NCBI GenBank assembly: GCA_033557675.1
Contig: JAWQRM010000057.1
Location: 1-33,681, forward strand
Length of the DNA stretch: 33,681 bases
DNA from: Coptodactyla brooksi
Taxonomy: Eukaryota; Arthropoda; Insecta; Coleoptera; Scarabaeidae
Direction: 5' to 3'
Part shown: piece after piece, positions 1 to 11,450 of the stretch
Layout of the letters: each line of letters opens with the position of its first letter
Position numbering within the stretch: the stretch's first letter is position 1
Made by a program: the position numbers and the translations under genes
Notes under the pieces: generated by a model
The model's database searches: none
What the model was told of the DNA's origin: nothing
The model's input: the letters and a program-made list of their open reading frames with translations, nothing else

Positions 1-735
1 GGAAAGGATCAACTTAAGTTTTATTTCTCATATTGATTTTAAGAATAACGGTATAGTCACTACGAAGACATTTCTAGAAGGAATAGCAGAGTATTAAAAG
101 CCTCATCTGTGGAGGTAGATGTGGATTTTAGTAATGACAAAAGAGAATATTAACTTAAATTTTCCGTGTCACGTAGAAATTTAAAGCAATAGTTTTCTCC
201 AATTAGTACATTTCCAGAGCGATTTTTAAAGTTATTAGAAGGGTCATCTATGGAAGAAATTGTGAATTTTGGTAATTGCGAAGGAAAGGATCAACTTAAG
301 TTTTATTTCTCATATTGATTTTAAGAATAACGGTATAGTCACTACGAAGACATTTCTAGAAGGAATAGCAGGGTATTAGAAACCCCATCTGTGGAGGGAG
401 GTAGATGGGGATTTTAGTAATGACGAAAGAGAAGATTAACTTAAATTTTGCGTGTCACGTAGAAATTTGAAATAATAGTTTTCTCCAGTTTGTGCATTTC
501 CAGAACGATTTCTAAACTTATTAGGAAGAAAATGTGAATTTTGGTAATTGCGAAGGAAAGGATCAACTTAACTTTTGTTTGTCATATCGATTTTAAGAAT
601 AACGGTATAGTTACTATGAAGACATTTCTAGAAGGAATAGCAACAGAATTTGAAGATCATAGTTTTCTCCAATTAGTACATTTCCAGAGCGATTTCTAAA
701 GTTATTAAAAGGTTCATCTGTGGAAGAAAATGTGA
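1..735. repeat. Tandem repeat, three units of about 280 bp
   Basis: Each unit opens with GGAAAGGATCAACTTAA, seen at 1, 283 and 555, giving periods of 282 and 272 bases. The units share blocks such as GACATTTCTAGAAGGAATAG and TAGTTTTCTCCAATTAGTAC. The third unit is shortened: after the GGAATAGCA block it jumps to the TTTTCTCC block. The array begins at the window edge and probably continues upstream. It has no coding potential and is AT-rich, unlike the CpG-rich DNA that follows at about 780. Confidence 0.93.
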
Positions 736-3700
736 ACATTTATATAATATCGGAGGTTATCCATCGGATAAATCAAAATTGTGCCAGCTTAAATCGCTAG
801 TTGACTTTATGAACGAGAACAAAACGTTGAGATTCGTTTGAAATACATTTAAGCGCATGCGCCACTCTCCTAACCTTAGCTAACCTAATTTAACGTTACG
901 TTAGCTGCTTTCTTTTTTATTTCTCGGGTGGTAAAGAGGAAGTCGCAGTTTTTTTTAGTTATTTTTGGAAGATCTATTCCGGAGGGGCCAATCTATTTAA
1001 TTGTAAGCTTTATCCGGGTCCGATAACTGGAGCGGACGCGTTAAAAGCTTCGAGCGATCGCTAACACAAACAAATGACCACTTAGCGAGGAGACCGCAAA
1101 ATTCAAAACTACTTCGTCGTAGAGGGAGCGGGAGGGGGTAATATCCAAGTATTTTCGCACATAACGCATCGCGGCAACTGCAGGAATTATGTCCGGGCCG
1201 CGAATTTCAAACAGAGCGAACTATAATGAAGATTTAGTACAACTTTCGTCGTACGGTTAGCAAAATGTCTTATTCGGAGGCGAGGAGATCAGTTTTTGCT
1301 TAGATAATTACGGTTATCTCATTAAGAACACCTCGAAAACCTCACAGGTCGAATCGGTTCGAATTTCTTTCGCCCCGTGTCATCCGAATTGTACGATCAT
1401 CCCCCGCCCACACCCCCGCTCGCAGAGAGAGCGGCGGTGGGGGAAGGGTATTACGCGAGCTCTCTAAACTCAAGATAGAGCTACTCTGCATATCATTAAT
1501 CTTAATTAAAGTCGAATTTAGATATCTCGTATGAACGCCGGTCTCTATTCGTGCCACATTGTATCAAAAGATACATTACCCGGCCCGAGCAAACGGCCTA
1601 ATTGTTAACGCGCTGTGTGTCATTAACAACACCTTATTTAAGCGTTTATTATCTCGCGTCTAGTACAGCACGGCGTACACAGATATTGTCAGCGATTCTG
1701 ATATTCGAATCGCATTCCTTGTAATAGCGCGTTGTTACGCCGTAACGATCTGTAAGGCGATTTATTCGCCCTTTATGATCGCGATCGTAACGTCCAAATT
1801 CGATTTAAACGCTCTCGAGCGCACGCGCCGCTCCGCTAACCTTACGTACGACGACGTAACGCTCAAAATCGTATTCTACGATTTACGCCTTATTAATATA
1901 CGGGCTGCTTAAAGACGAGTGTTTTTAGGTTTTGAATCCCTCGCAAAAGCTTTCTATTCCGCCCTATTTTACATTTTAATATATCTTTCGAGCGTTGTAT
2001 AGGGTCGGTCGTAAGTATTAGATATGAAATTTCCTTCTGTTATAAAAGTTTAGAACAAATAAAAACGCATCACGATTTACCTCAATAAATTCGGTAAATG
2101 GCTCGGTATAGAGACATCGGGGCATAGGTACGGGGCAGGTAGGCCGCGTCTGTTAGGGTAATAAAAATGCTCTCGTAGAAAACTATGCCGCACCCCCGCG
2201 GTCGTTTTTCCGGCCTCACAAACATATATTTATTTTATTTTATTAGCGGCATAAAAAAAATCCGAATAATGATTTTTCCCCTGCCGCAACCTGGAAAACA
2301 AATCGACCCGCTCGATATTGGAATTTGTAAAATTCGGCGTTAATGCTCATTTAGGAACAATTGCGTAACGCGTCCGATTACGCACGCAAATTTATTCGCG
2401 ATCAATAATAAATATCAACGTTCAAACTTAACGGGATAAAATTAATTTCTAGTTAATAATAGCAAAAGTTGCGGGTAATTTAGCGATATTTATTAATACG
2501 CGTTTATCCCGTTTAATCGGTTTTTTATCAACTTTTACCCTTTATTCTCAATTATAAGTATAATTATTCCCAATTATAAGATTATTTTATTATCAGTACA
2601 TACCTTTTACGGCCGCGGTCCGTTTTTTTAACAATTTCCCAACGCGGTCTAGCGGAAGGAGACGTTTTCTAACCTCGGAAAGTTAAGAACGCCAGAAAAA
2701 ACAATCACCCGTAAAATCGACAATCGATTTGACCGCTGGTCTCCTTATATAAATCTCTCGAGCTTAACCTCCAACCTTTCGGACCCTAAACATGTTCCGC
2801 CGGCAATTTATTTGTACCTACCTGAAATGACGATAACGCTTTTAAGAACGCGTACGCAATTGGGTTATAAATGCCTTTCGACCTTTTCGGTGAAGTATTT
2901 TCAGAGATAGGTCTTCAAACGTACAATACGCATTAAATTTGTCTATTCCAAATTCGAACTCCAGTAGAATTCGTTCTTACGGCCAACGCCCTCTATCGAC
3001 TACTACCGGGACAAGGATAAGGAAGGAGACTGCGTTACCTAATTTACATCGATACGTTTAATATTTTCTTTTTCGCTTGACACTTCTGATTTAGATCTAG
3101 TTTCGACTTAATAGTTGAAGTTTGGCTCGAGTTTAAAATTGAAATGGCGTTGATTTGTGTATCGCAAAAGCCGGAAAAGTGAAATGAGAGGTAAGTAATT
3201 TACGAACGCGGGGCGACGACGGTTTGATCTGAGGGCGAAAGTTTTTAATTTGGCTTCGGCGAGGGGTGATAATTTTCTTGCCGGCGCAAAACGTATAAGC
3301 GGCCGATCGAACGGCCGGCCCATAAATTAAAAAGTTCACAATGCGTTTCATTTATGTAGTTCGATTTCTGACCGAGGGAGCGGCCCGGTTTGCATTCGCG
3401 CGATATTACAATATTTTATAAGTTCGTCGATAGAACGACGTTTCTAACGTCGACGGTAAAACGCCCGCTTCCGCTCGCTGCTAATGCAATAACTTCCTTT
3501 ACTCCCGAAATTACAAAATCTCGAACCGAACGGGCGCAATAAATCCGAAACTTTTTCGGCCCCCGAACTGACAATCCGCGAAGGGAGCGCCGTATACGTA
3601 TTGTAATTCTTTTGTTTCATTAAATAATGAAACATTTTAATTTGAAGTGAATATCGCTGGGGGTTTTGACGGCAGCGAAAATAACATTTTAGAAGAACGA

Positions 3701-4700
3701 AATGAACTGCGTCTAACCGAATTTTCGCGTTCGAACGAGCAATTCATTTGTAAAATAGCGTGGGGTGATCTAATAGGAGTCAAGTTGGAGGACAAATATC
3801 GTTGTATACAGAGGGTCTGTAAGTTAATTAAATGTTCCATTGTGCGACAGATACCGAGGGCCGTTAGCCGTAGATGTTGTAGGCCAAATCGAATTACTTA
3901 CCCCCGTTTTAACATGTAATATCCAGAAGGCTTTTAGCGCCCTCTAGGCGGCGAGGGGCGCCCCGCCCCCGCGACGAATAAATACGAAAATTCGCGACTC
4001 CCGGGGGACCTTTTAAAATCGTATTTACCTTAACGGGCAGTTTAAATTTGTTTCGTCCCTTCCGCATCATATTGCGAGTCGACTTTAATTATGTGAATAA
4101 TTTCGCGCATTTGCATAAATGTGATTTTATCGTTACGCGATGCACGCGACCCGCTCTCCGTCCGGTTTTAATTAAAACACTAATTTTAATTGCCTCGTAC
4201 GCTTAAGCCGAATTGAGTAAGAAAACTGCCGAAACCTAATTCCGGATATAACGACGGTTTCTATGAACATTAAGGCCCGTTTTAATTTTAGTCTCGGTCG
4301 TGCTTCGTTCAGATTATCCCTTTACCTAGCGTTTATTCTAATGCCACGTTGTTAAACAAAATATCGCAAGGGTTACCGCACGGGAAAATCCAAACAATCC
4401 GAACCTAGTCTTTAAGCTAAAGCGTACTGGAAATTTTGGCATTGAGACAAATGCTTCTTCATAGTATAAATTGAAGAAAAAGTAATTATTAGGTCGAGAA
4501 TGTAGAACGCGACAATATGACACCAACCGTGACCACCACACAGTGCTGACTAAGATAACAAACGTAGCTATTTAAGCGACACGTTAATTTAAGAAAGTCT
4601 TTACAAAAAGCCGTAAACTACGGCAGGTGCACTAAAAACAAAAAGACAAAGTACTTCGCTGCAAACTAAATTAGATGTGAACGTCAAGTTGACATAAGTG
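736..4700. other. Non-coding stretch, no gene recognised
   Basis: I see no conserved protein, RNA gene or repeat array here. The open frames are short, overlap on both strands and resemble no family. One of about 90 codons on the plus strand at 3647-3919 has no recognisable motif. The DNA is rich in CpG and in mono- and dinucleotide runs, as expected of insect intergenic sequence. Confidence 0.6.
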
Positions 4701-4723
4701 CTTCTTTAAAGCTACTAACTTCG

Positions 4724-5230
4724 ACGATAAGAACAATTCTTAAACGTGAAAATAAAATTGTCCTCTGCGATGTCGACTACAAAACTCTCGGCAACAAAAA
4801 TAACAAGAACCCGAAGTTCTACTTTATCAGAAATGGTGAAAAGGTTTTGTATTTGGATCGAAGGGAATTATCCACCGGAGCTTGTCTTCAATGTTGGCGA
4901 AACAGGTCTCTATTGGAAGAGAATGCCTAACCGTACCTTTATTTCTCAGGAACAGAAAAAGGTCTCTTGTTTTAAGATCACTAAAGAAAGGTTAACGCTT
5001 TTATTAGGAAGAAACGCTAAAGGTGACATCAAATTAAAGCCACTCTTAGTTTATAACTCTAAAACACCAAGAGCAATGCGAGAAATCTAATTTGCCCATC
5101 ATTTGGGAATCCAACAAATAAGCATGGGTGACGACTAATGTCTTCAAAAATTGTTTTAAATACTGTTGGACAACGCACCTAGCCATGCAAGCCAATTCTA
5201 AAAATGTGGAGTCATCCGATTGGAGTGACA
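4724..5230 (+). pseudogene. Decayed Tigger/pogo-like (CENP-B type) DDE transposase
   Basis: The plus strand carries pieces of a Tigger (TIGD1-like) transposase. A CENP-B type helix-turn-helix tail (TIRTILKRENKI, from 4724) is followed, after a frame change, by TRTRSSTLSEM and then by the DDE core (FNVGETGLYWKRMPNRTF, about 4887-4940). Family members read NVDETG, so the first catalytic Asp is Gly here (GGC at 4896-4898). The block TKERLTLLLGRNAKGD and the KLKPLLVY strand follow. Beyond a stop at 5088 the same frame holds LLDNAPSH (5166-5186), with the second catalytic Asp, among further stops. The segment between the HTH and the DDE core is missing. The copy is dead: it has stops, frameshifts, a deletion and a lost catalytic residue. 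Confidence 0.85.
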
Positions 5231-7320
5231 CCTAAAGGAACACCTTCGAGACGCACAAAAAACGTAGACTTTGATGTCCTTGTTTCAAAAAATGTTGGGC
5301 GCTTTGCACATATATGTGTCTGCAACTTTTGTACCGAACTGGCACCGGTATTTATTGAGGTGTTCGGCGTAATTGGAGTCGGTTCTATTGAATCGGTAGG
5401 ATCTTACGCGTCGTTTATTTTATTTGGCTCCTTCTCCGGTTACTCTTCTCCGGAACATCGCGACAAGTTCTCATTAAAGACGAGAACGGACGTCGTAACG
5501 TCGCTTTTTGCGCCGTTCCGTTTGAAATTCACCGTCGGAGGGTCGAAAGAAATTTCACCCGATATCCAACATCCGAAGTGTTAATATTTGCATCGGGTAA
5601 CTGGTCGCAGGTGCACATATCGCCCGTGATTTCTGAACGTCCTGGGGCGGCACGTATCATTTCCATACAGGCCCTGGCCGGCCGATATCTTCTGCCCGGA
5701 TCCATCTCGAGAGGATAAGAATTGAATTTGAAATGGCGCTGACCAATAGCAACTGCAGATTACGGTTACGAAAATTGAATTCAAAAACTCGAGCGGAATC
5801 TATAATGCCCCTCGCCGACGCCATATATCTATAGATACGTCCGCGCCGCCCTTTGCTGTGGCAACTTGAAGATTACTTCGCGATATTCGGCCGAAAGAAC
5901 GACGCAGAGCCGTATCCGCGGCGTTTCGAACCCCCCGTCTTTTCCTTTTTTTATTTTCCTCTTAATGTAAAATATATGTATCTCTAGTTTAATATAATAG
6001 TTATTATACACTTAGGGGGGACCGGAACCCCATTTTTCATTCCTACAAATATCGCTCGATGTTATCTCCGGTCAATTCGGTTACCGTTTAAATTTATCGT
6101 TTTGATCGGTTTGACGGTTTGAGGTTACGTTCGCTTAAAACGGTCAGATGACATCATCCGCAGCGCCCTACAGTTAAAGTGTTAGAGGAAATCGTATTAT
6201 CTATCCATTATATTAATGGTGTATGCGCCCGCAAGGGGAGGGTTGTTTTTATTAAATCAGGGTGCAGTATTAAATCGGCAAGTGCTACGCATTGATTTAA
6301 ATAAGTGCCGGCCCGGCGGCGGAGTGCCACTTTTTAAAAGTCGCCGAAAGCATAAATCAAGCGTTTTTACAATAATTTTTGCTCGGCGCCTCGGATTCAA
6401 TTACCATTGCCATTAATCAATCGCTATATTTTTATGGGCGAGAAGGAGGAAAGGAGCCCCTAATGAAATTACCGGAAGGGAGCGTTTCCCTCGCGTCTAT
6501 CGAAATATTACGCTTCGACTTCGAAAGGCGAGAAAGTTTTTTTAATATTTCAGGCGAATGTATTTTATACCCTCAATAATGTCTCGTCGGGTAAGAAAAT
6601 CAACGGGTCTCGGACGATTATAGATCTCGCGTTAATAAATATCGGCGCGTGCGCGGTAGCGCGATTTAAATAAATTTGACCCTTATAACTTTAAGCCGCG
6701 ATAAACGGCGGCCGCAACGTAACTGTAGCTGCGAACGGGTTGCGAGGAATCGAAGCAAAGTAAGTAACGTAATAAACTCGTGGGGAAAGGAACGTGCTTT
6801 AGGAAAGCACGTTCGCATTTGTATTCTCGTGGCACGCCGGGAAACATTGCCATTTTACAAGGCCATCATTGTGTAGAGCGCCCATTTTTATGACATTATC
6901 TTCCGTTCTCATCAATACGTTTTATCTTTCTTGCCGTCCTTACGAAACGGCGTTTTATTTTACGTATAATATCGGAATTCGGATCGGTGCGGTTAAATTT
7001 GCGTGTTCGGCTGAGTTCAAAACATATCTCGATGCTGAACGTATATTGATTTTTACGGATCCATTCCGGGGGAGTAAAATACGAGACATGGTTGTCAGCC
7101 ATAAATCAACTATGCCGAGTAAAATACGAAATTGACTAAAAACAATCGTATTTGCGAAATTTGGTCGCCCGAGTACCGTATAAAAGGGTATGAAAATCAA
7201 TCAAACGGATTCGATTTTAAATAGCGCCGAAAGTAAGTCCGTAATTGCGTAATGCAAGTTTCGCGGGCCGCGGTGTTTCTTCTGCAACAGACAAATGTAG
7301 ATTAAGCGGGGTATACAAAT
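5231..7320. other. Non-coding stretch, no gene recognised
   Basis: Open frames of 60-126 codons occur on both strands, including one at 5204-5584 overlapping the transposase tail, but none shows a family motif or splice structure. A perfect short hairpin at 6790-6814 is listed separately. Confidence 0.55.
6790..6814. repeat. Perfect 11-bp stem-loop
   Basis: GAACGTGCTTT is followed by the 3-nt loop AGG and then by its exact reverse complement AAAGCACGTTC. There is no run of T and no coding neighbour, so its role is unknown. Confidence 0.8.
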
Positions 7321-7324
7321 TAGT

Positions 7325-7480
7325 TTACAACAGACGTTCTTCCCTGAACGCTGTTTTCAAGAGGTCATAAGCCTCCGAAGCTGATTTCTGGGTTTTAAAA
7401 CGAAATTTTACACAAACCGTTTCTGCTAGACGTCTCTTAGATGCCTTTAGAACTTCTATTAAATGCAACTTTTTCTCTCC
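7325..7480 (-). pseudogene. Possible mariner-type transposase N-terminal remnant
   Basis: Read on the minus strand, a frame ending in a stop at 7325-7327 gives VKFRFKTQKSASEAYDLLK followed by TAFREE. This matches the general pattern of the first helix-turn-helix of mariner/SETMAR transposases: a KF-x-KLGK-like start, then S-x-(E/A)-Y-x-(M/L)-L, then a short acidic end. The expected GDE-x-SR-x-x-x-(F/Y)-W continuation is absent, and no DDD catalytic domain is visible nearby. The fragment is about 50 codons at most, so the assignment is tentative. Confidence 0.4.
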
Positions 7481-10400
7481 ACGGTGAGAAAAAAAATCGG
7501 CAAATGGTTGCCTATTTGCTTTAACAACGGGGTAGATTTATATCGTAAATATTAACATTTGCTGCTTATTATGCTCAAATATACAGGGTATCACGCTAAT
7601 CCTAAATAATACCCTGTTATGATATGGGGTACGAGAGTGTGCACGCCCTTTTTTGTACAGCACCGCAAAGAGATTAAACCCCGTAGAAAAATAACACCTG
7701 ATACCCTGCGTAACGGAAGAAAATAACCGATAACTTATCCCGTAACAGTTTTTTTTTCGCCGCGATTATTCCGAGATAAATCCGGACGCGTATTGATCCA
7801 CATTTAAATTAGTTAATATAAATGTTAAACGCGATAGATAAGTACTAAAACCGTGTAAAAAGGGGTTAGCCGAGTAGAGATAACGGCCGCGTGTTCGGAT
7901 ATTTTCGGTCCACGCCTTATTAGGGGCATACAGGACCCCTTAAAGGCTTGTTAACACACCGCACGCATTTACATCATTGCCCCGTCTGGCGCGCGTTCGA
8001 ACGCGTGTCGAGGATTTTCTACGCAATTTAAAGTTCTCGTAGTCGAACGTTATCGCATTTAAACGTCGTTAAGTTCCGCATAATATAAACTGTAATTAGA
8101 ATAAAGTATCGCTCAAGTTAGGGTAATTATTTGATATCCACGAGCAGACTGGTTTCAGCAAGTCCAAAACCGCGGCCGACACGTGTTGTGGCGAACGTAA
8201 CCGTAACCAAATAGTCCGTGAATACAATTTAATTATGATTTAGTACGCAGGTCCGCCGCGTTACCTTTAAATCTCTTATTTCATAACGCCATTAAAATCT
8301 CTTTTCTCAAGATAACGCGAGCAATTCTTGACGTGTCGAATTTTAAAGTAAAACGCCCGCGATACTTCAAACCGACCGGTATTAAACGATAAAATCCAAT
8401 TGCGGGGCAACATCCCGGGAGAAAGGCTGCATAAAATACGTAATTCTTCCCTTTAGGTCTTTATTGTATATAGAAAGCAACCGTAGCGGCGTAATATTGA
8501 ATGTAATACGATTATTGGAGTAAGGGGGTTGTTCGCTACGTTAATTTCATAAATTAAACACGTTTAAACGCGTTTCATACGATATATAACGCCTCGGACG
8601 CGTTACGTCACGCTTATACCTCCCGATAGTACATATACTGGAAGTTGAAGAGTCCAATTACTTACGATTACGCGAAAGCCCTGTTTATTTCGCGACAAGT
8701 TTAAGCAAGTTTGTTTGCCACGTACGTACACCCAAATATTTAAACACGTTTCCTATTGCGTTTCCGTATCGAAGTGATGTTGTCGAGAAGGAGATGTATC
8801 GAAGAAATCTTGAAATTCGATGACGTTACTTTAACAAATCGCGAGACCATTTGAGAATCGGTAGCGTTTGAGTTTGGAGACGTCGAAACGTACTGTTTGC
8901 GCAAGAGAGGAGGGGATGTAAAAAGTATGGATATTGAATGCCGTAATGACAGCCGCACGTGGCGGGACTATTAAATTAAATTTCTTTCCTTCTCGAAAAG
9001 AACGGTTCAAATTCCTAAAATTCGAATTATCTACTTTACATTCATTTTAAATTTAGAGTGTGCGCCGGAAAAGTTTGAACGTTTTTAATATTTAATTCTA
9101 GTTGATTTACGATGTTAGTCGGGACCAGCATGAAGCCGGGCCTCCGTGCGGCACACGTGCGGGCCTCGTCGATGTGGTAAGCGCCGAAACTCTTTGCTAA
9201 TGCCAAAACAATTGGTCAGAGCACGCCATGAATTCTCTACAAGAAAACGACCTTTTCATTTCATACAGCGGTTCCCGCGACAGATTCGCATTAGCCAAAG
9301 TTCTCACAAGTCACCGTGACATTAGCCGAAGTAGAAAGTGTTTAGCAATTTTAATTTCCCGTCCAACGATACCGTCGTTATTTTTAATCCCGAGCGCAAA
9401 TAAAGTAGCGTAGAAAAATTGTTTTAATAAGTTGCTTAAAAAGTCATTTATAAGTAAACGCCACTTCGTTTCGCCGGAAAGGAATTTGTGCGACATCTAT
9501 CGGAGAGTAGCGGTACCGTCAGTCCGGTTGCGCGCTTAACCTATAAATTTCGTATTGCAGTTTTCTGTAATTCCTTCGCGTATTACAGATTTCTTTTTGT
9601 AAACGACGTCGCGTCAACCGGTGGGAATGTTCGTTATTACTCTAAATTCTAATCTTCTCGGATAGTTCGCCTTATTGAAGACGAATCTTTGGAACTTTTA
9701 AAATACGCCGTAAGGAAGATTTGAAAACTAGGCTTCGGGTTTCGGTCGACGAGATAGATTTCCAGTTTTAGAAAGGAAGCGCCCGGATTTATTTCTAGTC
9801 GGAATAAGAAGAAATAAAACGCCAACGGATTCTATTAAATAAACCCTCTGATTTAATCTTATAGTAATGTAATACATTCGCTTCTTGTTAAGCTTTTTCT
9901 ACAGTATTTGTAATAATAATAACCAACACTACTGACGTGGAAAACACGTCTAACAATTGAGTCAACAATATTATGGCACTGGTTATAATATCACCCGATT
10001 CTATAAGTACGTGTTAAAGTAACAAAGTTTGGATGTTATGTACACTATAGTAGTAAAAGTATATGGATGGGGTATGGACCAGAAGAGTGGCCGACGTCCG
10101 GCTCGAGAAGTCGGACGTCGGCAAAGTTACCGATGACCTGCAGAGTGACCCGATAATAGAACGAGAAGTTAGTCGGAACAATAGGATCAGCAAAATGGAT
10201 TTTTTCAGTCAGGGGCACTCCGTCGACAAGTGACTAGAGAAATGAGAAGATAAAGAAGGTAAGATGAGCGCTCGACCTGAAGACCGCGCGGTGACCAATC
10301 GCGCCGTCTATCGCTTCATCTCAGCTGCTTTAAAGGTACTCAATCACAGTAGATTTTTTTAAGCGTTCGAACACCTCAAATCGACTTCATTGCCGTGTCT

Positions 10401-11450
10401 TACAATGACTCGTCGATTTAAGGTCTTCCCAAACGCGTTTCTTATCGTAGATACGTATATAAATATGTTATATACATATTAACTATGTTTTCGCGCCGTC
10501 TTAGGCGCGTTTGACAATTCTTTCTTTTACGGCGTCTTTCGAAGATCGTTCCTATAACAAAACGCGGGAAGAAATTGAAACGTTTAACGCCGCGCACGCG
10601 CCGTTGGAAGAGTTACGCGATCGTAACCCCTACGGACGTTCTCGAGATTTCTCATCGGGCTGGATCGAGATTCGATTGTAAAGAACTTAACGGTTAAAAT
10701 GTACAGAAAGAAGTAAGTAGACGTTTTGAAATTCACAGCCTTGCGCACGCGCGCTCGAAATCGTAACGTTACGACAATAAAGATACGACGGATTTTGTTA
10801 TAAGAATTCCAAGCGAGGACGCCGCGTATCCCGTATATAAGTAAATTTTCATGAGCCGGCATCGCGCTGTGAGCAAGCTCAATTATATATGAAAGTCTCT
10901 AACAACTATAGCTACGGTATCAATATTATTGTAATACTAAGGCACAGACCCAGCTCATTGCTTGTACGAGCGGAAAACGCCACCGCGTGGCGTCCCCCCG
11001 AACGATAAGCACAGTCGTGGAAGACAAGCACCGCTGGATATACTACCCAACATAGGAACGGAATTTAAACTAAGTGACCGACTGTTTCGACGAGAGAACG
11101 TCGCGAGTCGCGCGACCCCGTCGGACGCGAGCGACGGCCCGGCAGGTAACGTCGAAATCGGCGGTTATCGGCGGGTTATCGGTCGACGCGGGCGCGGTTT
11201 CGCGATTCGCGAAATCTCCTCGCTAGTCGTACGACCGCCGGTTGTGTCGGACCGCGGTCGGCCACGGCTGGAGCGTTGCACAGCCTCGATTGGCACGGTG
11301 TCTATTACTAAAATCTACGAAGTAACGCCTATACGCTATTTGAGCGGCCTCTAAAAAAACGAAGACAAAATTTCCAACATAATCATCACACGTAAAATCG
11401 GCAAGAAGCTGCAAGGATCGTAAGGCAGTTTCGTCGTTGTTCGAAAACTA
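7481..11450. other. Non-coding stretch downstream of the NFI gene
   Basis: No gene is supported. The part next to 11450 (about 10940-11450) is GC-rich and probably includes the 3' untranslated region of the NFI gene, which ends at 11451 on the minus strand. I did not see a convincing polyadenylation signal close to that stop. There is a GC-rich islet at 9120-9180 and a strong hairpin at 10090-10122. Confidence 0.5.
10090..10122. repeat. Perfect GC-rich 11-bp stem-loop
   Basis: GCCGACGTCCG at 10090-10100 pairs exactly with CGGACGTCGGC at 10112-10122 across an 11-nt loop. It is about 1.3 kb downstream of the NFI stop codon. Its function is unknown. Confidence 0.8.

Noticed and set aside
1340..1400. 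GGTTCGAAT box resembling a tRNA T-loop
   Set aside because: No matching acceptor stem, anticodon arm or D-arm could be folded around it.
7583..7617. 9-bp inverted repeat ACAGGGTAT / ATACCCTGT near the mariner-like fragment
   Set aside because: It could be transposon ends, but the arms are short and the enclosed 17 bases cannot be an element. No matching end was found on the other side of the transposase fragment.
9120..9185. GC-rich islet with an ATG frame followed by GTAAGC
   Set aside because: It could be a small plus-strand exon, but nothing downstream continues it and no family is recognisable.
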